Origin: Ctenosaura bakeri | Taxonomy: Eukaryota > Chordata > Lepidosauria > Squamata > Iguanidae | DNA: 64,000 bases | Direction of reading: 5' to 3' | NCBI GenBank assembly: GCA_948474755.1 | Contig: CAOLHI010000745.1 | Coordinates: 496,001-560,000, forward strand | Shown here: piece by piece, positions 46,901 to 58,900 of the stretch | Layout of the letters: every line of letters begins with the position of its first letter | Position numbering within the stretch: the first letter of the stretch is position 1 | The notes under the pieces: generated by a model | The model's database searches: none | Told to the model about the DNA's origin: nothing | What the model saw: only the letters and a program-made list of their open reading frames with translations | Program-made: the position numbers and the translations under genes

Positions 46901-49900
46901 AAACTTCCAGAAAAGAGATCCCATCTAAACATTAGGAAGAACTTCCTGATGGCAAGAGCAGTTTGACAGTGGAATGCACTGTCTTAGAGCATGGCAGAGT
47001 CTCCTTCTTTGGAGGTTTTTAAACAGAGTTTGGATGGCCATCTGTTGGGAATGCTTTAATGGTGTATTCCTACATGGAAGGGGGTTGGACTTGATGGCCC
47101 TTGTGGTCTCTTTCAACTCTACGGTTCTATGGTTTTATTATTTTACGTTGTGTGGGGATCGCAGCCAAAAGAATTGAAGGAGTGCTTCTTTCTAGACTGG
47201 TTTATGTCTAGAAGAATTATCAAGCTTATGTGAGAAGAAATGTAGGGCTTTGATAGATCAGAACCTAAGTATATTTTAAACAACAAAACTGGGGGGGTTT
47301 AATGCAAAAACTGCTGAAAACCACTTCCATAGAACATCCATTTCTGCATGTTCTTTGTGCTTATTGGCACTGGCTTGGAGATTGTCCTTTCTTCTGAGCT
47401 GGTAGAGTATGAAGCCAACTAATAAGACCCTTGAATTAATACTATATTCAACATAGGTGGGTGCCGTGACAAATTGTAGCTTTTCCCAGAGCACGGAAAT
47501 GGTGCCTTTTGTTTTACAACTCTGAGGATCCCCCAGCCGGCTTGACCATGCTGGCTAGGGCTGCTGGGAGTTGCAGTGGTGGAATCCAATAGAAGTACAT
47601 TGTTGGGTCCTAGTCAAAATGTATCTTCAAATGTAGAATTCTAGTAGAATTCAGTAACCGTGTGCTACTGTGATCCTAGATATTGTTGTTTTTGTGTGTC
47701 TGACTTATGTGACTCTAAGATGAATCTGTCATGAGGTTTTCTTGGCAAGATTTGTGCAGAGGAGGATTGCCTTTGCCTTCCTTAAGGCAGAGAAGATGAG
47801 ATTTGCCCACGGTCACCCATTAGCAGATGTTGTGCAAAGCTTTTTAAAAGCAAGAGAATGTGGTAGTTGTTGAGAACAAGCTGGTCTGTGTTATGACTCA
47901 GTGTTATGTGTGGGTTTTATATCATTGCAGAAGCACGTCTGTTACTCCTTTGAGTGACATTTCAAAACTAAAATAAAAGTTCTTGTGTATACATCATTAA
48001 ATATTGATATATAATTTTAAACTTTTCCTTTTGATGAACATTAATTTACTAGAAAATACAGTCTCATTTACATAAATCTTTTTGGGGGAGTCATATTTTT
48101 ACTAATTTAAAAATTTTGCAAAATGTTATGAATTAGACATACAGACATTTTGCAAAGATAATAAAAGCTGGTCTTATAAATTGGAATCTATTGGATATTC
48201 CTTCACTGTACGTGAGGAAGAAATTGGCTTTTTCTTACTGCTTAAATTATTTTAATGAGTTATCTTGAGTAAATATAATTGTCAAAATCATTTAGGCAGC
48301 TCAGAAGGAATAAGTATTCCTTCACTGTAGAAATTGAAAATTTGTAAACTGGCAGCTAAGTTAAATAAATTGTTACATTATGTCATTATAGTCCAGCCAT
48401 ATTGAGCAAAATTAACTCCTACTGCTGTTTATATTTATTAAATATTAAGCAAAGGTGTTTTTTTAAAAATTTCTAAGAGCTTGGGAGAGGCTGGTGGATC
48501 TACAGCCACGGGGCTGGTGAATAAACTCTGTTTTTTGCCACTGTTCTTCTAATAACTGCTCTGAATTGAACAGGATCTCTAGCAGTGCTGATCCCACACC
48601 AGCAGTGATCCCATTCATTTCAGTACAGCCATGGAAGGAGGAGTGACAAAATCCAGAGTGGATTTACAGGGGACATTCCGTATTTTGAATATATAGCACT
48701 ATTATTTTACTCTTAACTCCCCAAGCTACATCCCATGGAATCCTGGGGAAGGTGTCTCCCCAGACTTTAAACCCCGAGATTCCATGGGATAGAACAATGG
48801 CAGTTAAAATGGAATCATAGCGCTATAATTGTATAGTATGGAAGGGCCCGGTTTTTCTGTGGCTGTGGATCCATTTTATTCTACCCCCACATGGCATTTC
48901 TGTTACAGTACATTTTTTGTTGCCCCAAGTTATAATTATAAATATGTTGCTGTTTTTATATGGCTCTGCTGGATCAGTCAGGCCTGACTCTTTAGGTTAC
49001 ATTTGGTTGGCCATCCCTAGTAGATCTCAGTTGGCTGGGTTTTTTCTTTCTTTCTGTTGTCTGAAGGATCTTTATTGTTTCATCTCCATTTTCTTAAACC
49101 TCATCCTTCTATTTATTCTACCCTCATCTTACCATTTGGCTCACCATTGTTCATATCCATTTTTAGTTCTGTTACTGAGTTCTAGAATCAAGTGCAGATT
49201 TATTTTACCTCCGAGTGGTTGGATGTGAGTTAACCGTTGGATAGACGTACAGACAAAGACAGCATATGTTGAGGCCACCTCTGTATGAGGCTACCAATAT
49301 GCAGCTAGGTTATGACATTTTTAAATACCCCTAACAGTTCTTTTTCTTTTTTCCTTCAGGAGTTTTTAAAGAGAGAATTTAGTGAAGAAAATGTTTTGTT
49401 TTGGCTAGCATGTGAAGAATTTAAGAAGATACAAGATAAGAAACAGGTAATCTTTTCTAAATTAATCTGAAAAGATTTCACCTTTCCTAATTGTGGTGCC
49501 CTCTAGGTGTTTTGCACAACAGCTCCCACCATCATCATTATCCAGCAAGCTATCCATTATTGTGGTTGTATACCTTCAAGCCAACTATCATAGCATTTTC
49601 TTGGTATGATTCATTATTCAGAGGAGGTTTGCCATTGCTTTCCTCTAAGGCCAAAAGATTTGACTTGCCCACGGTCGCCCAACAGGTTTCTGTGGGTGAG
49701 CAGAGATTGGTACCCTGGTCTCCTAAAGTCTTGGTCCACACTAAAACCACTATACCATGCTGGCTCATGATGTCTGTAGATGCTGGGAGTTATTGAAGAT
49801 GCAGAAATATCAAAACATCTTAATACCAGAGTACGAAAGATTGTTTGCTGGACTTCTGTTTCTGTTCTATTCCCTATCGACACAAAGGTGGAACTGGGAA

Positions 49901-52900
49901 AAGGCGACAGAGGAGCCCACATAGTTATTTCAGACAGAGGCCTCCTCAGAATAAATCTTGTATTTGTATTAGATTCACAAGTAGTAGGAAATATTTAGAA
50001 AACTAAATCTCCATTACAGATGATGTACACCATTCATAAAATGGTTATTTTTTTTCCTATCCTCTCTTTAAAAAGACAGAATAGAAAATAAATACCCAGT
50101 TCCTTGAAAATATGCTACATGTATTCGTGTTGCACGTTTTGTGACTCGGTATGTAGTTATTGGTTCTACGCATAATTCTGGTTTTCATGTTTTGTGCTTC
50201 TGATAGATTATATTAGCCTGAATTATAGAATATTGATGGCAGTGGTCTGATAAAAGCTGTGGTGGCCTATATTTTTCTGAGTAAGAATTCCATTCCTGTG
50301 TCTGCCTTGTATCCATGGTGGGGGGTCTGTTCGTGTTCATTTCCTGGCGTGGGACCTTGGAAGACATAAATAGGATTACAGGACAAAATCTAATAAAGGA
50401 ACTAAACTTATTTGAGGAACAAAATAAAGGAGTAGTCTCTTATGCCTAAATTCAGTCTAGCTGGTTCAAGATTTGTTATAGAAAAGTTCTGGAAAAGTAC
50501 AAAGAATCTGACCTGGGAAGTATGGAACTAAAAATTATGGTACGTTACTTTAGCCAGAAAATTAATTCATCTGATAAGCTTGGATACAGAGCAATCAAAA
50601 CCAGATGTTTTTTAAAAAAATGGGTCCCATATGGCATAGCTTTTACTTTTTACACAAATATAGTAAATGTGGGAAGGTCACAGCCTTTTTATTTCTACTT
50701 ACAGAAAGACAGTTAACTCAAAAATTTCTATACATCATTCCTATAAATCCTTGTTATCTGTAAAGTCCTTTTATAAACTGAATTGTAAAGAGTTTATTGT
50801 GTCTAGACAGCATCACAGATTAACCTTATAAACAATGAAATAAGATCTGACAATTACAAATTACATTATGTTATTGATTAAAAAAGATTCAAAGTTTTAA
50901 AAGTGATTTTAAAAGTTATATCATTGCTTTGGAAACATTGCCTCAAGGAAAGACATCTGGTTCCGCTGTTGTAAAGAGTAAGAACTGTGAATTTTCAACA
51001 TCTTTTGCTTGATGAAGAAGCCAGTGGAGCTTTGAAAGTTTGCATGAAAGTTTGCAGGTTTTTCTTGTGATACGGTTACTAGAAACAGTTTCTGCATTGT
51101 AGTGGTAGTTCCTGCATTTTTTATATAAAATTTTTTATAGAAGTTCATATTTTGTGCACATGTACAAAGGACCTCTGAATATTCTTTCCTAAGAAAATGC
51201 TATGAAATGTGTTGGGTCATTGTAAGTTAACAGGCGACTTGAAGGCACATATAGACATACACACAAAGGACAGAGAGATCACCCTTTATAAAGCTCACAA
51301 AAATAATTACAGTATGTGGGAGCACATCTGGTGCTCAAGTCAGACTGCTTACATCTGTGTATGAGAGAGGAACTGAGAATAAACAACTTGAGGGCAGGCT
51401 AAAAGAAGTAGTTGGATGAAGTTTGAAGATATTATGGAAACAAATCTGCTTGCTCAGGCTGAGGCCAGAGTGCTGACTCTGGAAGCTATATACCAAAAGG
51501 AGATGTGAAAGTTAACCTAGCTGTAATTCGACTATAATTACCCTGTCCCAGTGCAGATTCAGTCTCCATCTCATAATACATGATTAATTCTGCAAAGGAG
51601 CATTTGACATAGAATCATAGAATCATAGAAATGTATGCACAGTTTGCAAAAGGGATGCTAAAAATATGGTTAACTGTACCATGCCTTACTCTTTTTCCTA
51701 CATGAACATACACTGTGAGAGCTTTACATGTGATTGTTCCTATCAACTTTCACATCTGTCAAAAAGTTGTGCTGAAATTCATTCAGAACAGCAGTATGGC
51801 AGTTCCCAGAGCTGGCTAAGGCTGTCATTCTTTTGCTGCTCATTTCTGAAGTTTTCTTACTGGTATTAATAAGTATAAAATGGATTTCCTAAATGATGCA
51901 ATCTATCTTGCTGCTTGCAGTTCATCAGGATCTCCTTTCAGTCTGATCTCTTTGTTCTCTCAAGATGTGTCAATTTTAAAAAATGAATATTTTTAAATGA
52001 TTTTTTTTAAAAAGGAAGCAATGGAGGAGTTGCTATATTTAGCATGAATTCCACTGTATCTGTTTGGCAGATTCTTTTTTTCAGATGTGCTGATACTTCA
52101 ATCCTGTGCATGTTTACCCAGAAGTAAGTTCCATTATATTTAATGGTGTGAGGGATCTTGCATGTGTAAGATTGTACTGTGTCTAACTCAGGGATAGGGA
52201 TCATGTGGCCCTCCAAGTACTGCTGGACTGCAACTCCCAGCATTCTTCAATATTGGCTATGCTAGTTAATGCTCCTGGAACTTGCAACCCATTATCTGGA
52301 GGGACTCTTTATTCCTCTGCCCCCAGTCCAACCTAATGAACACTATAAAGTTGTCACAAGATCCATCTGTATTAGAGAATGTAAATTTACTCTTCATTTC
52401 CATTTCTTGTAAAATGTACTTTTCGGCCTAAGTTCCTGAATTTGCTTTTCTTTATTTAACATAATATGGACTAATTTAGTTAGTGGGGATAATCCAGCAA
52501 ATATTAGTTGTTACTGAGTGACATTGAAAAGAGTGGACTAAGATTTACGTCTTCACTCGATGGAACTTGGTTTATCTTTTGTTATATTATACTCCTAGTT
52601 AACCTTTAAAATGGTTCTCTTATATTCAGCTTACATCAAACATGAAGGTAGTTGAGAATTGTTTTAATTTTTATGACATTTAGTAACAAGGGGCTGAGAA
52701 ATCCGAGAAGCTATATTTAGTGTGAGACACATAGTAGTTTTAAGTGGGCTAAACATGAATAAGATTTTTCTAACAGTTACAGTTGTCAGAAACAAGAGAA
52801 AGAACAGTTTTTCAGCAATGCTAGGGATTAAATGAGAGTGTGGGGTAAGCAGTGAGTAGAAGCAAGAGTTAACAGAATGAAGATGTAGGACATGTAAATT

Positions 52901-55900
52901 GAATATTGTTAGGAATTTCTTATCTGCAAATGGGAGAGATCTGATAGAAAACTTATGCATTTGCTTCTTGTGGGTAAGATGGAAATAGATTAGTATCTGT
53001 TAGAGTGGTTTAGGTTTAGTTAGTTGCCACAAGCAGAATATGCCTTTGAATCTATTGCTCCACATCCTCAACCATGGTACTTTTAGCTTGTGATGAAAGC
53101 AAATTCTGTGCATATGCTCCATGTTGTAGTTGCTGTACTGTTACTAAATGCATTATCTGCAACTCACTTGTAATCAGTGAGGTAGCCGGTGAAAAAAGCA
53201 GTTAAGATAGGATGCCTAAAAAGACCTTTCTGAATCCACGGTTGTAATAAGTTATGGCTTGGGCCCTGGTATGCATTCCCTCTATAGCCACTTCAGCTGC
53301 ACCTTCCCATGATTGTTCTGCAAGACTGGTGGGACCTTCCAGAACAGGATGATCTATAATGCAGATGTGGGGTACCAACAGCAGGAAAGGATGGCATTGA
53401 AGAAAATCAGTCACGTTGTGCTTAAACAAATCTGCAGAGCACTTGAGGATCCCAGCCTGTAGTTCTGTACAATAAGAAAGAGACTGCTTGCTTAGTAAAT
53501 GTATCCTTTCCTTCACAGATGAAAACAAAAGCGAATGAAATTTATATGACATTCTTGTCAAGTAAAGCTTCTTCTCAAGTCAATGTTGAAGGGCAGTCCC
53601 GTTTGGATGAATCAATATTGGAAGAACCTCACCCGCTAATGTTTCAAAAACTTCAAGATCAGGTACAGTTCTGAAACTTTCTCAACAATCTTGTATAAAG
53701 AAAATGACTAGATCCTGACCAAGGCCATTTCCGCACTAGACTGTTATAGCGCTATTATTCCACTTGCAACATCCTATGGAATCCTGGGGTTTGCAGTTTT
53801 GGGAGGGGCTGGCTGATTCTCTTCCTCCTGGCATTTGTACTGGGTTGGACAAACTTGAAGAGTCAAGGCAGTAATGGTCAGCCCCTGGGACTGGCTGTGT
53901 GTCACACCAGGGGGCATTGGCAAGGAGAGAGAGGATACAATCCATGGCTGAGAAAAAGGAAGTATAGTCTGAGTGGCTTAAGATTTGGTCATGGAAATCA
54001 GAAATGGGTGAAAAAGAGGTCACAAAGTAAAGACAAAATAAGCAGACTATATGGTGTGCTGCTTTCCTGCCCTTCTGCAGATCTGTGAAAATGATGTTGT
54101 TGTTTCTGAAAGAGCTAATGTAAATGGACTTGTCATAGTTATGAGGAAAGACACTATTCCCTGGAAAGAACTGTTTATAGGATTGATATGAAAAGTGTTA
54201 AGTAATTAAGTAACACAACTTGAATGCAGCATGGGGGTGGGGTACAAAATTTCTCATAGAAGTATCATATTATATAACACTTGTCAAAAAACCATTAAAG
54301 ACAAAAGAGAATGATTTAGAACTACCCAGAAATGCTTCAATAAACTGCTAAATGAATATAGAACTTTAGCAGCACACTGTACTTTCTCAGTCTGCAGCGG
54401 GTTGTATGTTTTGTCCAAGTAAAATAACACTTCCTAGTTTTCTTTGAAGTATGAGGGCTCAATTTATGGTCGTGAATGATTTGCATCATTTAAAAGAAAT
54501 TCTACCAAATCCAGTGGTCACAAGGATGTTTCTCCATTCATATCTATGAAACAGTGAAGAGGCCGTTTCTCCCAGCTGTGAGCATAAGAATCTTTCTCAG
54601 TAGATATATTTCTATAACATGCCTAACCAAGGTTCCATGAGCTCTTTGACTTGTCATGGAGGAGGAGTATACTGGTACATACTTCTTATTCTCTATCACA
54701 GTGGTTCTCAACCTTCCTAATGCCGCGACCCTTTAATACAGTTCCTCATGTTGTGGTGACCCCCAACCATAAAATTATCTCCATTGCTACTTCATAACTG
54801 TAATTTTGCTACTGTTATGAATCGTAATGTAAATGTCTGATATGCAGGATGTATTTTGTTGTTACAAATTGAACATAATTAAAGCATAGTGATTAATCAC
54901 AAAAAGAATATGTAATTATATATTGTGAAATATTTATTTCTAATTATATCTTGGGGGACTACACAAGCTTCTTGTGTGTGCCTTCAAGTTGTTCCTGACT
55001 TACGTTGACCCTAAGGTGAGCCTACCATTGGGTAGGAGGGTAGGTGGGTGGGCAAATGAGAAGAGGGGAAGTAACTGCAACGCAAAATTCAAGCAAGAAG
55101 TTTCCAAAAGTAGGCTGGAAAGAGAGAGAGAAGACTGCCCATCTCCTAGGAAAAGGAGGTCTCCCCCTTGTTCTGAAATAAACTCCTCTTACAGGCCCGG
55201 CCAGGAATCCCTGGGATAGCACAACAAGCTCCTTGCCTCCGCCAAAGGGGCTGAGACCCGTGCCAGGTTGCTGCCCAGCCTGCCTGCCGAATCCTGCGGA
55301 GTGCTGGGCTGCCTGGAATCTGCTCCAACCCACAGCTCTCTTTCCCGCCCCCCGCCTCGCGTAAGGTCTCCGTCAAAACACCTCCCCTTCTCCTGCAACC
55401 CGCTGACCCTGCCTCCCTCCCCGCCAATGCCCATGCAAACAGCACCCGATCGGGGTGTTTTTGCAGCTCTCCGCCCCCCCTTCCAAGTCAGTGACACCGG
55501 TGACAAAATGGCAGCCCTGGAAGCTGGCAGTCGTGTTTGGCGTGCATGCAGGGGCGGGGGCAAGGGAGGGAGCCCGGGGACTCAGAGCCCTCCCCAACAA
55601 CGATCCCCCCACGCTGCCGTGATAGCAAACCCAGCGTGAGGGTAGGTGGCGCGTCTCCTTCTGCCTCTCTGCCACTTGCCCAAAGCACGGGCGGGAAAGG
55701 CAACGCAAGCCGCCCACGGCAAACGGTGCTGTGGGCACCAAGAGCCCAGAGGGAGGGAGGGAGGGGGCGAGCCTGGCAGGAGGCGGCGCTGACCAGGCTC
55801 TCCCCTCTCTGCGCAAAGCGCAATCCCTCCTCCTGTTGCGGGGTGCCTGGAGCTTCCCCGCTCACCCGCGACCCTGTTCCCGCTGCAGGGCCTTGCCCTC

Positions 55901-58900
55901 CTCTCATACCCAGCGCTGGCTCGCTCGCCTTGGTATCTCCACAGGGGGAGGAAAAGATGGCGCCGTGTCCTACTTCAGAGCCCGCCCACCCGCCTGTGCT
56001 CGGCTGCTGCGCCGAGGAGCAAGAGGAGGAGGTGGCCCAAGTGTGAAAGGCCGCTGGCGGGGCGGTGGCGGTGATGAGGAGGAGGGGGTGGCATTCCTCC
56101 AATGGCGCAACCCCCCCGCCCGGAGCAACAGCTGTCTCCTCTCCCCTCCTCCCAGTGCGGGGTCTCAGAAACAGTCTTCCCATTGGCTGTGAGGCCGCCA
56201 AATAACAGCAGGAGCTGGCTTTTGGCGGGAGGATCAGTGACCTTGTTTCAAAAGGGGGCGGGGCAGGATAGAGGAGCGGTGACCCCTGTGAAAGGGTCAT
56301 TCGACCCCCAAAGGGGTCGCGACCCACAGGTTGAGAACCGCTGCTCTATCACATGCAGCGGAAAAGGCTAGACAAATCACAAACTGCACTCCGCAGTTGA
56401 TGTACCATGACATTTGGTTAGTGAGGCAGCTTCTTTTCACTGGTTTGTTCCTTCTCAAGGGGGGGGAACCCTGAAAATGTACTGAGCTGTGTGTGTGTGT
56501 GTGTGTGTGTGTGACTGGCTTAGTTATTAAGCAGTATGCACTAACATGCTATTAATTCACAAAAGTCAGAATTGCTATGAATTGCTGGGCTTATCATATC
56601 ATGCATGTGTGCCTCTCTATTAGTACTGTTTTACCTCCAGTTTGAATCTGCAGGTGATTTTGTGGTATAGTTCAGTATTAGAGCCATACCATGCATGGAT
56701 TCATTTTCTTGAGCAAGATTCGTAGCCGTAGCTGAAGCATGTTTAGCCATAATTCCTTACTCTTTTAAGTGAAGATACTTACAATTACAATTTTCAATGA
56801 CCAATTGCTTTGAAGGAGTGTCGCTGTTTACCGACATAAATCTGCTTCATTGAGAGATTCTGGCAAGTAGCCACATTACAGTAAAAACAGTAAAGTCATA
56901 CCATTTCTGTGCAGGATGATTTAAGTCAAAGTGAATTGCTTGATAAGATTATGAATGGTTCAGCTTTTTTCTGTACACAAAGTGCCTAGTATCTCATGTA
57001 ATGAATGATAAGAGTAAGACTTTCATCATATATATTCATTTTATTGATCTATTGTTATGTGCCTTCTAGTTGACTCTGACATATAGTGACCGTATCCTAG
57101 GAAAGATTTATTCAGAAGGGTTCTGCCATTGCCTTCCTCTTAGGCTGAGAGAGTATGACTTGCCTAACACTACTCAGTGGGCTTCCATGGTTGATTTGGG
57201 TTTTGAACTCTGGTTCTAGTCCAACACTAAAACCATTGTGCCACAATGAAGATTGGGGTGTGAGAATTGCTTAGTCTCAGTTTTGTTGAATTTCTTCATA
57301 TCCCATCTCCATTTTCATCCCATCCTTTATTTCAGGCTGGAAACCTTTACATTTGCTTCCTGCATAGACATTTATTCACATTTTCCATATGTGTTTCCAG
57401 CAACACAGGCTTTATCTGTGTGCTTTTCTTAAAGTATGCATTTCTGTACACATTTTCCGCACTGAAATTGTTGTCAGTTTGCATTTTTAAAATATATGGA
57501 TGATTTAGTATATTTTTAAATATACCCTGCATCTTAGAAATACCTTAAATTTTGAAGTAAGCTATACTTTGACTCACAATGAGTTTTGGAAGGTGTAAAT
57601 GGATTGTTTTGGTAAGAATCTCAAACACACTAGAATCTTCCCCATTTGGAGATTATAATGTCTCTCTTATCACACATGCCACTTAAATCATGGCTATCAC
57701 CATTTTAGAAGTAACGTAAACCTGTCAGATTGTATAAACATGTACTCCCAAAATCTCTACTGTTGTCAACATCTTTGGCAGCCCTAGTCTCCCAGAGTCC
57801 TTCCTAGTGAAGCATTAAAACCACTACTCCACACTGATTCTCATATATATACATTTATCAGGGAGTAAATCCAATTGAACTCAGTTGATCCCAAGAAGAT
57901 ACAAATTTTACTCTCAAAATGTTTCTGAAGAACAAGTGATCACCAGCAAAGTATGTGCTTTCACATGTACTGTGTTTGATTCTCTTTTGTTTCACTACAC
58001 TAACTACAAGACAGTCAATCTGCCTTATGCGATAATGGCAAATGGTAAAGAATTCCATGTCAGCAATTATCAACTCTGTTTGGAAAACCAGATTTCCAGC
58101 AATCCGTAAAAACAGTCACCAAGAGAGAGAATAGTTCCTCCCTACTCTGAGAATTGTTCCTCCCTACTCTGATGAATGTCAGTTCCCTTCTCTCTGACTC
58201 AAGTGAGTGAAACAATAATATGGGAATTAGGAAGAGACTGAAAATGGTTTGCACTTATCATCCCAATTCTGAAGGTTCAGATATCTCAGAAGCTGACATA
58301 TCACTTTGAAAGAGTGTGTGGGTGGTAGAGTCAATTATCTCATTTTTGCTAACAGGAGCTATCAGACATTCTACTTCAGAATAAAAACAACAGGAAGGTA
58401 TACTTTGCTCCAACTCTCATTTCGGACTTGAGCAAAACACTTCCAGTATAATAAATTTTTAGCCTGAACTGTGAGAAGTCCAATATCAAAACAACAGTAA
58501 CAAATAAAAGATTAAATAAAGGAAATAATCATGTAGGACAGTGCTGTGTTTCAGTCTTTCTTTGGTAGGTTCCTAATACAGGCGCACAGTTTAAATTTAG
58601 AAGACCAAGTTTGGAAAAATACAGCTGTTCTTTGTAAAATCACTTCCTAGGTGTGTAAAATCACTTCCTAGACAGATGTTTTGATCTTCAGATCAGCTTC
58701 TGCCATCATGTTCAATGTCCATGGAATGTTAGGAACAATAGTCACTTTTAGGTCTACTCCTGTGCACGTTTGGTCAAAAATTAGTTGATGCTCAACCATG
58801 GAAGAAAGAGACCAGACACAAAGTTGGGTTAACTAAGGGCCACTTTATTTTGACCTGTATTATTTAAATTGCATTAACGTGAAAGATACAGGAGAAGGGG

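Larger units (their letters stand above)
46568..49359 (+). other. RGS10: RGS10 intron 2
   Basis: Starts with a (TTTA)n-type LINE tail at 46573-46600. Contains a CR1 copy (46731-47133), a MITE fragment near 47525-47590, a SINE (47681-47830) and a palindromic MITE (48669-48848). 47831-48668 and 48849-49359 show nothing recognised. Confidence 0.8.
49447..53518 (+). other. RGS10: RGS10 intron 3
   Basis: 49487-49800 is a MITE fragment interrupted by a SINE. 49801-51004 shows nothing recognised. Fragments follow at 51005-51080 (unclassified repeat), 51215-51265 (Bov-B/SINE tail), 51606-51632 (CR1 tail, minus), 52098-52184 and 52193-52312 (MITEs). 52313-53518 shows nothing recognised and ends at CTTCACAG. 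Confidence 0.75.
54699..56343. mobile_element. SPIN-type hAT transposon with GC-rich cargo (1645 bp)
   Basis: Ends CAGTGGTTCTCAACC (54699) and GGTTGAGAACCGCTG (to 56343) are the SPIN inverted repeats. They are flanked by a perfect 8-bp duplication CTCTATCA (54691-54698, 56344-56351). The left 250 bp (for example 'cctcatgttgtggtgacccc', 'tgttatgaatcgtaatgtaa') and the right 70 bp ('gaccccttt'/'cgcgacccacag') match the SPIN terminal sequences found across tetrapods and known for horizontal transfer. No transposase is encoded. Between about 54960 and 56275 lies 1.3 kb of unrelated GC-rich DNA (listed separately). Whether that was carried by the transposon or inserted later is not decided by sequence alone. 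Confidence 0.85.

Noticed and set aside
53519..53521. ATG at the start of RGS10 exon 4 as an alternative initiation site
   Set aside because: It is an internal Met at the exon boundary; initiation here would remove half of the RGS box.
55488..56327. 279-codon open frame on the minus strand
   Set aside because: Lies wholly in the GC-rich SPIN core and its right end, overlaps equally long open frames on the other strand, and reads as low-complexity Pro/Ser/Gly/Arg sequence with no recognisable domain. It is a composition effect.
57180..57246. tRNA gene
   Set aside because: The A- and B-box-like sequences belong to the head of a tRNA-derived SINE; no cloverleaf with an acceptor stem closes.
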